DNA of 64,000 nt, taken from Sphingobacteriales bacterium. GTDB taxonomy: Bacteria > Bacteroidota > Bacteroidia > UKL13-3. Positions 26,590 through 34,858 of the stretch are shown one piece after another. Below the pieces are notes generated by a model that did not search any database, had not been told where the DNA came from, and saw only the letters and a program-made list of their open reading frames with translations. A program made the position numbers and the translations under genes. Where the stretch lies: NCBI GenBank assembly GCA_021298155.1, contig JAJTEN010000001.1:1-64000 (forward strand). The letters are read 5' to 3'. Position 1 is the stretch's first letter. The number at the start of each line of letters is the position of its first letter.

Positions 26590-28053
26590 ATGAAAAATAC
26601 CTATTCCCATTATTACTTGCTGTTAATGTTAGCATTAGCATCTTGTAGCCGTCAAAATTTTACACCTATTAGCCAGGTAAATGATGATTCTTATTGGGTT
26701 GAAAAGGACGATGAACGCACCCCAGGTAAAAAATTAGATGAAATAGAGCCATGGAATAGTAAAAAAGAAGGTCAGTCTAATCCAACGCCGAGTAGATATA
26801 ATAACGAAGCAAATCCACCTTCTTCTTCTCAATCATATGAAGATTCGCGTGGCAGAGCGGCTCGTCAAGCATGGGATAATCAAAGAAATACTGAGCAAGC
26901 GCAATCTTCAAATTCACAAGATTTTTCGCAAGAAAATTTTACCAATGAGGAGCTAGATCAGCGCGAAATGGATAGAGATTCAAGGCGTTTTGGTTCGAAC
27001 CGAACCTTTTATTACGACGACCCATACTACCAAGTTTTGAGTCCGAATTGGGGATGGACAAATTTATATGCACCGGTAGTTAGACCTGGTTTTTTTAATT
27101 GGGCGCCCGGTTGGAATGTGGGCTTAAGTTGGAATAGTTTTAACGGATTTGGCATGGGTATGGGCATGCAGTTTGGATATGGCTTTGGGTATAATCCGTT
27201 TTTTTACGACCCTTGGATGTATGGTGGTGCTTGGGGAATGCCTTTTTATAATCCATATTCTCCTTGGGGGTTTCATCCATGGTATAATCCATACAGATTT
27301 GGTTTTGGATGTGGTGGTTTTTATGATCCTTGGGGTTTTAGAAATAATCATCATTTTGGTCCAGGTGGGGGAGATGTGGTAACCAATAGGCCGCTTATGC
27401 AACCGAGGCAATCGATGGGTTCTTCTATTCCTTCAGCAGTGGGTTCAAATAGACCAAATTATCAAAACTTTGATGGTAAATCTGTGCGCGATAGTAGGCC
27501 TAGTCCAACTCAAAATAGTGACGGAAGTGCCACTACGCCTAGAAATAGACAAGATGGTGGAATTAGATATACTCCAGATAGACCAGCTGTTACTGAGCCA
27601 TCAAATAGGCCTGGTGGTGAATTGAGGCCTGATCAAAATGGAAGACCCGTTTATGTTTCTCCAAACAATAATAGTCCAATTAGAAATGCAGAAATTCAAC
27701 CAGGAACAAGCACTAGGCCCGGCGGTGAGTTAAGAGAAGGGCGCAATGGTGCGCCAGTTTATATTCCGCCAAGCAGAAGTAGGAATGAAGGTGGAGATAA
27801 TCGCCCAAGTATCAATACAGATAGGCCGGCTCGGAGTTATGATGGCGGAATGCCAGACAGAAATCCAAGAAATGCAAGGCCAAGTTTTGAAAGTCCGAGA
27901 AGCAGTGGAGGTGAAGGTGGGTACAGGCCTGCTCCTTCTCAGCCGGCGCCAAGTAGGCCAAGTTATTCTGCGCCTTCACCTAGCAGTAGACCAAGCTATT
28001 CAGCTCCTGCATCACGGCCGCCAGCAGGTGGCGGAGGTATGCGCCCTAGATAA
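26590..28053 (+). CDS. Lipoprotein with aromatic/glycine-rich and Pro/Ser/Arg-rich low-complexity regions
   Basis: A 487-aa lipoprotein (lipobox LALASC, Cys19). Three parts are visible: an acidic/polar region (20-140), a Gly/Phe/Trp/Tyr/Met-rich region (about 145-260, with [19 protein letters not shown] and many PWG, NPY and FYDP units), and a disordered Pro/Arg/Ser/Gly-rich tail. In the tail, a 20-residue unit occurs twice ([20 protein letters not shown] at about 340 and [20 protein letters not shown] at about 377), followed by RPSYSAP repeats. The make-up recalls adhesive or aggregating surface proteins, but function is unknown. The next gene, 23 bases downstream, is a FadL-like barrel. Confidence 0.75.
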   Translation: MKNTYSHYYLLLMLALASCSRQNFTPISQVNDDSYWVEKDDERTPGKKLDEIEPWNSKKEGQSNPTPSRYNNEANPPSSSQSYEDSRGRAARQAWDNQRNTEQAQSSNSQDFSQENFTNEELDQREMDRDSRRFGSNRTFYYDDPYYQVLSPNWGWTNLYAPVVRPGFFNWAPGWNVGLSWNSFNGFGMGMGMQFGYGFGYNPFFYDPWMYGGAWGMPFYNPYSPWGFHPWYNPYRFGFGCGGFYDPWGFRNNHHFGPGGGDVVTNRPLMQPRQSMGSSIPSAVGSNRPNYQNFDGKSVRDSRPSPTQNSDGSATTPRNRQDGGIRYTPDRPAVTEPSNRPGGELRPDQNGRPVYVSPNNNSPIRNAEIQPGTSTRPGGELREGRNGAPVYIPPSRSRNEGGDNRPSINTDRPARSYDGGMPDRNPRNARPSFESPRSSGGEGGYRPAPSQPAPSRPSYSAPSPSSRPSYSAPASRPPAGGGGMRPR

Positions 28054-28076
28054 TCTTAACCTTAAAATTAGTACAC

Positions 28077-29576
28077 ATGAAAAGAATAATAGTGGTATTG
28101 CTGAGTGCATTTTGCATGCAGGTTTCGGCACAAAATCAAGAAGATATTTTAAGATATAGTAGCAGAGGGATGCTTGGTTCAGCCAGAACTATGGGTTTAA
28201 GTGGTGCCTTTGGCGCTGTTGGTGCAGATTTAAGCGCAGCATCTATAAATCCAGCAGGTTTGGGACTTTACAGAAGTAATCAGTTTTTAATCAGTTCTGC
28301 AATTACTGCCAATTTAACTAACACAACGTATTCAGGAAATTTAATGAGTGATAGTAGGACAAATTTCAATTTGCCTAATATTGGTATTGCGTTAAATACG
28401 GTAGATCATTATATGGGCAAACCCAGAACAAAAGGTATAATAGGAGGTACATTGGTTTTGGGTTTAAATAGACTTAATGATTTCGGTACGAATGTGCAAT
28501 ATGCTGGAAATGTGAGAAACGCTACTGTTGGTGATTATTTAGCGCGTCAAGCAGAAGGGTATAATTATACTGTTTTGAATCAAAGTTCATTTGATAATTA
28601 CTTGGCGGCGCAGGCTTGGCGTGTAGCATTAATCGATTCTTTGCCAGGTGTAAATAAATATATTTCGATTCAAGAATTGATGGGAGATACTGCTTACTCT
28701 GTTTCGCAATATCAACAAATTGCAAACCGAGGAAGAATGCAAGAGTGGTATTTTGGCGGTGGCATAAATGTTTCTAATTTTTTGTATTTGGGTGCTACAA
28801 TGGTTATTCAGCAAGCTAATTATACGAGCAAACTGTTGTACAAGGAATCACTGAAAGAAAGCAGTGTTCAAAATAATCCCTATCATTCTGTTTCTATAAC
28901 ACAAAATGTAGAAACTACAGGTTCTGGTGTTGGGGGTAAATTCGGATTTATTATTCGTCCAGCATCTTTTATTCGTTTAGGAGGAGCTTATCACACGCCA
29001 GTGCGTTTATCTATGACCGATAATTATGAAAACTCATTAAGTATGCGCTATAGTAATGGTAAAACCTTTACTGAACCGCAACTAGCGAGGAAAGATTTCT
29101 ACGAATATCAAATTGTTACACCAGGTAGATTGCATGCAAATGCAGCTATTATAATTGGAAAAGCATTTTTGTTTACGGCAGATTATGAAAGGTTAGATTA
29201 CCGCAAAGGTAGGTTGCAAGCAACGAATGATTTAGCAGATTTTATGCAAGCAAATTCTAATAATCAATTATTACATACATTGGCTGAAAATTATCGTACA
29301 GGTATTGAATTTAGTTACGATTTTTTGAGAATTAGAGCTGGGTATGCTTATTTAGGAAGTCCATTTAATGAACAGTATATTTCTAAAAAAGATGGTTCGA
29401 AACAGTTAATTAGCGGGGGATTAGGTTGGGTATATGATAACAGTATCTTTTTTGATTTTGCCGTAAGTAGTTTAATTGGCACCGACTTCCACATCCCTTT
29501 TGGTAGGAATCCTGAAACTGCATCTATTGCCGGGAATAGATTAAATTTTATGATTGGCGCGGGATTTAAATTTTAG
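28077..29576 (+). CDS. FadL/OmpP1-like outer-membrane beta-barrel
   Basis: A 499-aa protein with a signal peptide (ending CMQVSAQ) and the N-terminal hatch typical of FadL/OmpP1-like proteins of this phylum: TMGLSGAFGAVGADLSAASINPAGLGLY. The rest is a long barrel with alternating strands, ending LNFMIGAGFKF with a C-terminal Phe recognised by BAM. FadL relatives carry hydrophobic compounds across the outer membrane; PorV/PorP-type relatives serve the T9SS, so substrate is open. It follows the low-complexity lipoprotein and is closed by a strong terminator. Confidence 0.85.
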   Translation: MKRIIVVLLSAFCMQVSAQNQEDILRYSSRGMLGSARTMGLSGAFGAVGADLSAASINPAGLGLYRSNQFLISSAITANLTNTTYSGNLMSDSRTNFNLPNIGIALNTVDHYMGKPRTKGIIGGTLVLGLNRLNDFGTNVQYAGNVRNATVGDYLARQAEGYNYTVLNQSSFDNYLAAQAWRVALIDSLPGVNKYISIQELMGDTAYSVSQYQQIANRGRMQEWYFGGGINVSNFLYLGATMVIQQANYTSKLLYKESLKESSVQNNPYHSVSITQNVETTGSGVGGKFGFIIRPASFIRLGGAYHTPVRLSMTDNYENSLSMRYSNGKTFTEPQLARKDFYEYQIVTPGRLHANAAIIIGKAFLFTADYERLDYRKGRLQATNDLADFMQANSNNQLLHTLAENYRTGIEFSYDFLRIRAGYAYLGSPFNEQYISKKDGSKQLISGGLGWVYDNSIFFDFAVSSLIGTDFHIPFGRNPETASIAGNRLNFMIGAGFKF

Positions 29577-29591
29577 TTGAAATTGGCGCAT

Positions 29592-29631
29592 AAAAAAAGG
29601 CTGAGTAAATACATTTACTCAGCCTTTTTTT
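29592..29631. terminator. Bidirectional terminator between convergent genes
   Basis: A perfect long hairpin (arms about AAAAAAGGCTGAGTAAAT and its complement, 2-4 base loop) with an A-run on the left and a T-run on the right. It serves the barrel gene on the plus strand and the T9SS substrate gene on the minus strand. Confidence 0.92.
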
Positions 29632-29647
29632 AGGTAATGAATTAGGT

Positions 29648-30334
29648 TTATTCCGACTTAGAAAATGATTTCGAAATGGTTTTTGATCCTTCTTTAAAAC
29701 GGATAAAGTAAATACCTTTTTGCAAATCACTAATGTTTATATCTGTTTCTAGTCCACCATGATTAAACGATTTAACCTTTGATCCCAATACATTATAAAT
29801 TTCCATTGATACTGGCTCACGTGAAGTGCCTTGATATTTAACCACCAAACGATCTTTAGCAGGATTTGGGAATAAGTTTAACTCGCGGTTTACAACAGTT
29901 TCTTTTACTGAAGTTATCCAGGCATTCAGTATAAATTCTACGGTATCTCTAATACTTGGATTATTTTTTACATAACAAACTACTTTTCCAGAGCCATTTC
30001 CACTTTTCTCATTCAGTACAAAGTCGCCCTTGAATTCACCTGTTTTGCCTGGTGCTAATGTAAATTCTGCTTTAGAGCCAACCTTTAAATTAACCAAACA
30101 ATTTCCTGGGTCGCACAAACCAAATTCCCATTCAGGGCGAGATGATGAAATTTCAATAACTTCCCATTCAAATACACTATCGGTGGTATTGTTGGTAAAG
30201 TTTGACTTGGCATCTAACTGATAAAAAGTGCTTGGACCTTGACTTTTGCTCACTTTCGGATTAAAAGAAACAGTTTGTGCAAATAGACTTGGCGAAACTA
30301 TTAGGGTTAAAAAATAAAGTATTAGTTTTTTCAT
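29648..30334 (-). CDS. Secreted protein with T9SS type A C-terminal sorting domain
   Basis: A 228-aa protein: signal peptide from the ATG at 30334 (MKKLILYFLTLIVSPSLFAQ), an Ig-like beta domain (about 25-145) containing a Cys pair in GLCDPGNCLV, and a C-terminal domain beginning LNLFPNPAKDRLVV, with IYNVLGSKV and GIYFIRFKEGSKTISKSF, the hallmark of type IX cargo. The upstream start at 30376 is an artefact of an open frame. A TAnnTTTG match (TACTTTTG, 30401-30394) lies 60 bases upstream. The domain marks the protein for export through the T9SS and possibly surface attachment; the cargo's role is unknown. Confidence 0.88.
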   Translation of the reverse strand: MKKLILYFLTLIVSPSLFAQTVSFNPKVSKSQGPSTFYQLDAKSNFTNNTTDSVFEWEVIEISSSRPEWEFGLCDPGNCLVNLKVGSKAEFTLAPGKTGEFKGDFVLNEKSGNGSGKVVCYVKNNPSIRDTVEFILNAWITSVKETVVNRELNLFPNPAKDRLVVKYQGTSREPVSMEIYNVLGSKVKSFNHGGLETDINISDLQKGIYFIRFKEGSKTISKSFSKSE

Positions 30335-30434
30335 ATTGATTAATTTTAATTTCAAATGAGTAATATTGTTTCTCATTTGATTCTAATTATTTGCAAAAGT
30401 ATAGCAAAATTTCTTAATAAAGCACTAAAAAGGC

Positions 30435-30848
30435 ATGAAAATCATAATTATTAACGGGCCGAACCTAAATTTATTAGGAAAAAGAGAGCCTGAAATATAC
30501 GGGAATCAGGATTTTGACTCGTTTTTTCTTCAATTAAAAAATCATTTTCCCAATATCGAATTAAGCTATTTTCAGAGCAATGTAGAAGGTGAAATTATTA
30601 ATTGTTTGCATGAAGTGGGTTTTTCTTATGATGGTATCATTTTAAATGCCGGAGCCTATTCTCATACTTCAATTGCCATTGGAGATGCTGTTGCAGCCAT
30701 TAATACACCTGTTGTAGAAGTTCACATAAGCAATTTGGCTGCTAGAGAAGACTACAGGCATAAAACGTGCATTGCGCCTTATGCAAAAGGGGTAATTTTT
30801 GGGTTTGGCTTAATGGGGTATAAGCTTGCTATTGCGTCTTTTCTTTAA
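30435..30848 (+). CDS. aroQ: Type II 3-dehydroquinate dehydratase
   Basis: A 137-aa enzyme with the family's first strand INGPNLNLLGKREPEIYG (catalytic Tyr22), NAGAYSHTS and VEVHISN (catalytic His). It converts 3-dehydroquinate to 3-dehydroshikimate in the shikimate pathway. It stands alone on the plus strand; its last 20 bases overlap the convergent glycosyltransferase gene. Confidence 0.97.
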   Translation: MKIIIINGPNLNLLGKREPEIYGNQDFDSFFLQLKNHFPNIELSYFQSNVEGEIINCLHEVGFSYDGIILNAGAYSHTSIAIGDAVAAINTPVVEVHISNLAAREDYRHKTCIAPYAKGVIFGFGLMGYKLAIASFL

Positions 30849-31911
30849 TTTTGTGTTGGTTCAAGCCCATAAATTGAGCAATTTGAGGAAGCTGTGAAAA
30901 GGTGGTAATTTTACCTATAAAATGAGCAAAAACAATGCTTTTAGGGTAGATTCCATATAGGTTTCGAACCAATTTTTGTTCCCCTATTAACTTTCGCTTT
31001 CTCCACCATTTGGCCCATTGAAAGAAAAAATGGGAATGAGCTAAGTGTACGGCTTTTGAATCTTTAAAATTTCTATTTTTTATAAAATAAAAAGAACTTA
31101 ATAAATCAAGGGTTGAACGCAAAGGAATTAGCCAAATTAAGGTATAAGTAGCGCTATTTTTGAGCAACATTTGCAGTGAATTTCTGAAATTTAGATAGGT
31201 TTTTTTTGGGTTTCCTTGCTGTAAAGTGCTTCCACCTAAGTGGTAAACTGTACTATTACCTACATACCAATTTTGATATCCTGCTAATTGTAAACGCCAG
31301 CATAAGTCTACCTCCTCCATGTGGGCAAAAAAATGTTCATCGAATCCACCTACTTCATGAAATGCACTGGCCCTCAAAAATAAGCATGCGCCACTGGCCC
31401 AAAAAACAGGCACATTAGTATTGTACTGACCTTCATCTTTCTCCATGTGTTCGAATATTCTCCCTCTACAAAAGATATATCCTAGGTGATCCATATATCC
31501 ACCTGCTGCTCCGGCATATTCGAAATATTCTTTATTATTATATTGTAATAATTTAGGCTGTGCCGCTGCAATTTTGCTGTCTTTTTCCATCCATTCAATA
31601 ACAGGCTCAAGCCAATTTGGACTTACCTCCACATCATTATTTAATAATACGTAATAATCGGCCTGAACCCATTTTAATGCTTGATTATATCCACCTGCAT
31701 AGCCATAATTTTCATCAAGTTGGATAACTTCAACACTGGGGAAGTGGTTCAATAAAAATGGAACAGAATCGTCTGTAGATGCGTTGTCGGCTACAACTAT
31801 TTTTAGGTTAGGATAGGTAGAAGCTATCACACTTGGTAAAAATTGTTCTAGTAATTGGCGTTTATTCCAATGTATAATTACAACGGCAACAGATGCTTGG
31901 ATCAGACTCAT
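30829..31911 (-). CDS. Glycosyltransferase family 2
   Basis: A 360-aa GT-A fold enzyme: VAVVIIHWNKRQLLEQFLPS, nucleotide-binding VVADNASTDDS, the metal-binding LLNNDVEV (DxD-like) and the acceptor-side FDEHFFAHMEEVDLCWRLQLAGY. It resembles rhamnosyltransferase-type GT2 proteins that build surface polysaccharide. The C-terminal ~90 residues are basic and aromatic, suitable for membrane attachment. It overlaps the upstream gene in ATGA and is the last gene of rlmD-31908-GT2. Confidence 0.9.
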   Translation of the reverse strand: MSLIQASVAVVIIHWNKRQLLEQFLPSVIASTYPNLKIVVADNASTDDSVPFLLNHFPSVEVIQLDENYGYAGGYNQALKWVQADYYVLLNNDVEVSPNWLEPVIEWMEKDSKIAAAQPKLLQYNNKEYFEYAGAAGGYMDHLGYIFCRGRIFEHMEKDEGQYNTNVPVFWASGACLFLRASAFHEVGGFDEHFFAHMEEVDLCWRLQLAGYQNWYVGNSTVYHLGGSTLQQGNPKKTYLNFRNSLQMLLKNSATYTLIWLIPLRSTLDLLSSFYFIKNRNFKDSKAVHLAHSHFFFQWAKWWRKRKLIGEQKLVRNLYGIYPKSIVFAHFIGKITTFSQLPQIAQFMGLNQHKIKEKTQ

Positions 31912-32282
31912 GAATTTTTCTTCTTCTTATAAGGTGCGTAAATAAAGCGAGCATCACCTGGTGTTATAAACAAAATACACATGAATTCTTTGGCATTTTT
32001 ATAGTTAGCAATAAAATCTGCTTCCCTATCTGGGAGCACCAATTTACGTTCTTTAAGTTCCTCTAAAGTGCATGCATTGATGCTAAATTCCCTGGCATAA
32101 TCTTCTTTTAACAGTATTGGTTCACCCAATTTAACCTCATGTTGGTGCGCCACAAAAATGGGATATTGGGTAAACCCTTCTTTTACCATTTCTAGTGAAA
32201 CTTCTTTAATCATCGGACTATAAAATCCTAAGTCGTCTTCAAGTACTGCTAATAATTTTTTAAGAATATCTTCTTTTTCCAT
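31908..32282 (-). CDS. Conserved small protein of unknown function
   Basis: A 124-aa soluble protein: helical start (MEKEDILKKLLAVLEDDL), then beta strands (PIFVAHQHEVKLGEPILL, FMCILFITPGDARFIYAPY) and a Lys-rich tail. I recall homologues only in Bacteroidota, often beside a glycosyltransferase. No catalytic motif is visible. Start overlaps the rlmD stop (TAATG) and stop overlaps the GT2 start (ATGA). Confidence 0.7.
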   Translation of the reverse strand: MEKEDILKKLLAVLEDDLGFYSPMIKEVSLEMVKEGFTQYPIFVAHQHEVKLGEPILLKEDYAREFSINACTLEELKERKLVLPDREADFIANYKNAKEFMCILFITPGDARFIYAPYKKKKNS

Positions 32283-33694
32283 TATTTTAAAATGAGTAAT
32301 GCAATATTTTCTACATGGTGTGTGTGAGGAAACATATCTACTGCCTGCACTTTGGCAACCTCATATACATCAGTCATTAATGCTATATCTCTGGCTTGCG
32401 TAGCGGGATTACAGCTTACATAGACTATTTTTTTTGGTCTAACTTGTAGTAATTGATTTATAACATCTTCATGCATACCTGCCCTTGGTGGATCGGTAAT
32501 CACTACATCTGGTTTGCCGTGTGTTTCTATAAAATCTTGGGTAAGCAAGTCCTTCATATCACCCGCAAAAAAATGGGTATGTTCTATTTGGTTCAGGGCG
32601 GCATTCTTTTTGGCATCTTCAATGGCTTGCACCACGTTTTCTATGCCTACCACTTTTTTGGCAAATTTAGAAATAAACAAAGCTATGGTTCCAACGCCTG
32701 TGTATAAATCGTAAACCAATTCATTGCCTGTTAACCCAGCAAACTCACGGGCTTTTTTGTATAGCTCAATGGTCTGATGGGCATTGGTTTGGAAAAACGA
32801 CTTGGGTCCGATATAAAATTGAAGGTCTTCTAATTCTTCAATTAAATGGTCGTTTCCTTTATAAACCTTTATGTCTTGGTCGTATAGCGAATCATTTTTC
32901 TTCTCATTAATTACATACATTAAGGCGGTAATTTGCGGGACGGTGTGATGCAAATGATCCAACAAAGCCTCTCGTTTAACTACATCCTCATGGCCAAAAC
33001 TCATTATAAGCATCCATTCTCCTTTGAGGTTTGTGCGCAGCAACATATTGCGCATAAAGCCTGTTTGGCCATATAAATTATAGAAATCATAATCGTTTGC
33101 TTTGCAAAAATCGCGCACGCTATTTCTAATTTCATCGTTTAACTGCGGCATTAAATGGCAGGTAAAAACCTCAAATACCTTATCAAATCTGCCTGGAATA
33201 TGGTATCCAAGCCCCATGTTTTCTTCTTTACTAAGTGTGCCAATTTCCACCTTTTCCGTCAGCCATTTTCTGTCGGTAAACGAGAACTCCACCTTGTTTC
33301 TATATTCTGTAGTTCTGGCTGAACCTAAAATGGGCTCAAGCGGAGGGAAAGGGAATTTGCCGATGCGTTCGAAGGCGTCGAGCACTTGTTGTTGTTTATA
33401 GCGCAATTGGGCTGGGTACGACATTTGTTGCCATTTACAGCCACCGCAGGTGCCGGCATGTTGGCAAAAAGTATCTATTCTGTCTTCAGAAGGTTTTACT
33501 ACTTCAGTAATGGTAGCTATTTCGAACCTGCGTTTATTTTGAATAACGCGTGCGTTCACTATATCACCAGGTACTGCATATTCTACCATCACCACTTTGC
33601 CATCTGGTCTGGCTATACTTTTACCCTCGCTACCTGCATTTTCTATGAGTAGGTTTTCATAAAAAATAGGTTCTTTTGATTTCTTTTTACCCAT
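32282..33694 (-). CDS. rlmD: 23S rRNA (uracil-C5)-methyltransferase RlmD/RumA family
   Basis: A 470-aa enzyme: N-terminal TRAM domain (about 10-70), Fe-S cluster cysteines Cys77, Cys83, Cys86 (FCQHAGTCGGCKWQQ) plus the likely fourth in FTCHLM, then the Rossmann methyltransferase domain (VYDLYTGVGTIALF, VITDPPRAG) and nucleophile Cys in VYVSCNPATQARD. It makes 5-methyluridine in 23S rRNA (U1939 in E. coli); a sister enzyme with another target site cannot be excluded. First gene of a three-gene overlapping set. Confidence 0.92.
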   Translation of the reverse strand: MGKKKSKEPIFYENLLIENAGSEGKSIARPDGKVVMVEYAVPGDIVNARVIQNKRRFEIATITEVVKPSEDRIDTFCQHAGTCGGCKWQQMSYPAQLRYKQQQVLDAFERIGKFPFPPLEPILGSARTTEYRNKVEFSFTDRKWLTEKVEIGTLSKEENMGLGYHIPGRFDKVFEVFTCHLMPQLNDEIRNSVRDFCKANDYDFYNLYGQTGFMRNMLLRTNLKGEWMLIMSFGHEDVVKREALLDHLHHTVPQITALMYVINEKKNDSLYDQDIKVYKGNDHLIEELEDLQFYIGPKSFFQTNAHQTIELYKKAREFAGLTGNELVYDLYTGVGTIALFISKFAKKVVGIENVVQAIEDAKKNAALNQIEHTHFFAGDMKDLLTQDFIETHGKPDVVITDPPRAGMHEDVINQLLQVRPKKIVYVSCNPATQARDIALMTDVYEVAKVQAVDMFPHTHHVENIALLILK

Positions 33695-33773
33695 TAGGCC
33701 CGCAATTTAAGAATTTGCTACCTTAATTTTTGTAAAAAGGAAAATACCAACTGGCATAGAACCTTGAATTGAC

Positions 33774-34790
33774 TTAAATGATATTTACTTCTGGAGTTAT
33801 TTTAATGCCAAAGGTTTCGAACACGGTGGCTTGAATTTGTTTGGCCAAGGCGAAAATCTCGTTACCTGTAGCTTCGCCGTAATTAACCAATACAAGTGCC
33901 TGGTCTTTGTGTGCACCCGTATTACCAATGCGTTTTCCTTTAAAACCGCATTGCTCTATTAGCCATCCGGCGGGCACTTTTACCAAATCCGTATTGAGTG
34001 GGTAACCAGGTATAGTTGGGTATTTTAGTTTAAGCGCATCATATTGATTCGCATGAATCTCTGGGTTCTTGAAAAAACTACCTGAGTTGCCCAATACTTT
34101 GGGGTCAGGCAGTTTAGAAGAGCGAATAGCAATAACCGCATCGCTCACATCTCTAATACTTGGTTCGGCAATCCCTTTTTGTTTTAGGGTGTCGGAAATA
34201 GCGCCATATTGGGTATTTAGGTTTCCTTTTTTACTTAGTTTAAAGGTAACCGAAACAATGATGTATTTGTCTTTTGCTTCGTTTTTAAAAATGCTTTCTC
34301 TGTAGCCAAATTTACATTCTTCATTTTTAAATGTTACTAATTTCCCCGTTTCAATTTCAACTGCAGTAAGCTCTTCAAAGGTGTCTTTTATTTCTACACC
34401 ATAGGCGCCTATGTTTTGCATGGGAGCTGCGCCAACGCATCCAGGAATGAGTGATAAATTTTCTAAACCATAATAATTGTTATCTACGGCATACATTACT
34501 AAATGATGCCAAACCTCACCACTCATGGCTTTTATCCAAACAAAATTATCATCTTCTTTTATTTTGTTTATGCCATTTAGTTCAATTTTAATGGCCATGC
34601 CATCAAAATCTTGGGTAAGTAATAGATTGCTTCCACCACCAAAAATTAATTTTTTACGTTCAGCTAAATTAAAGGTAGTGCATAACACCTGCACTTCTTC
34701 TATAGTGTTAACCCTTACAAATTGGGCTGCATTTACATCAATCCCAAAAGTGTTGTATGGTTTTAGCGATATGTTTTGATAAATCACCAT
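33774..34790 (-). CDS. murB: UDP-N-acetylenolpyruvoylglucosamine reductase
   Basis: A 338-aa type I MurB: PYNTFGIDVNA, FAD-binding FGGGSNLL, GLENLSLIPGCVGAAPMQNIGAYG, YRESIFK, and the catalytic Ser in GNSGSFFKNP, with the C-terminal substrate domain. It reduces enolpyruvyl-UDP-GlcNAc to UDP-MurNAc in peptidoglycan precursor synthesis. It is divergent from the membrane transferase at 34859 and separated from rlmD by 79 bases. Confidence 0.97.
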   Translation of the reverse strand: MVIYQNISLKPYNTFGIDVNAAQFVRVNTIEEVQVLCTTFNLAERKKLIFGGGSNLLLTQDFDGMAIKIELNGINKIKEDDNFVWIKAMSGEVWHHLVMYAVDNNYYGLENLSLIPGCVGAAPMQNIGAYGVEIKDTFEELTAVEIETGKLVTFKNEECKFGYRESIFKNEAKDKYIIVSVTFKLSKKGNLNTQYGAISDTLKQKGIAEPSIRDVSDAVIAIRSSKLPDPKVLGNSGSFFKNPEIHANQYDALKLKYPTIPGYPLNTDLVKVPAGWLIEQCGFKGKRIGNTGAHKDQALVLVNYGEATGNEIFALAKQIQATVFETFGIKITPEVNII

Positions 34791-34816
34791 CTTTGCTTGG
34801 CAAGTAAAGAAATACT

Positions 34817-34846
34817 CTTGAAAAAAGCGATATATAATTATTTTTG
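34817..34846 (+). promoter_or_regulatory. Candidate promoter of the LTA-synthase-like gene
   Basis: CTTG (34817-34820), 18 bases, TATTTTTG (34839-34846). The -7 box is a full match. RNA would start near 34852, so the leader before the ATG at 34859 would be about 7 bases. Confidence 0.5.
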
Positions 34847-34858
34847 TTGATTAATTTT

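Noticed and set aside
26496-26591. N-terminal extension of proS up to 26591.
   Set aside because: It would run through the proS -7 box and add 32 residues not found in the family.
27124-27411. His/Pro/Ile-rich antisense frame across the aromatic-rich lipoprotein gene.
   Set aside because: It is a by-product of the Trp/Gly/Tyr codon bias of the sense strand.
34844-34858. TTG start for the LTA-synthase-like gene at 34844.
   Set aside because: It lies within the -7 box and upstream of the predicted transcription start; the ATG at 34859 is preferred.
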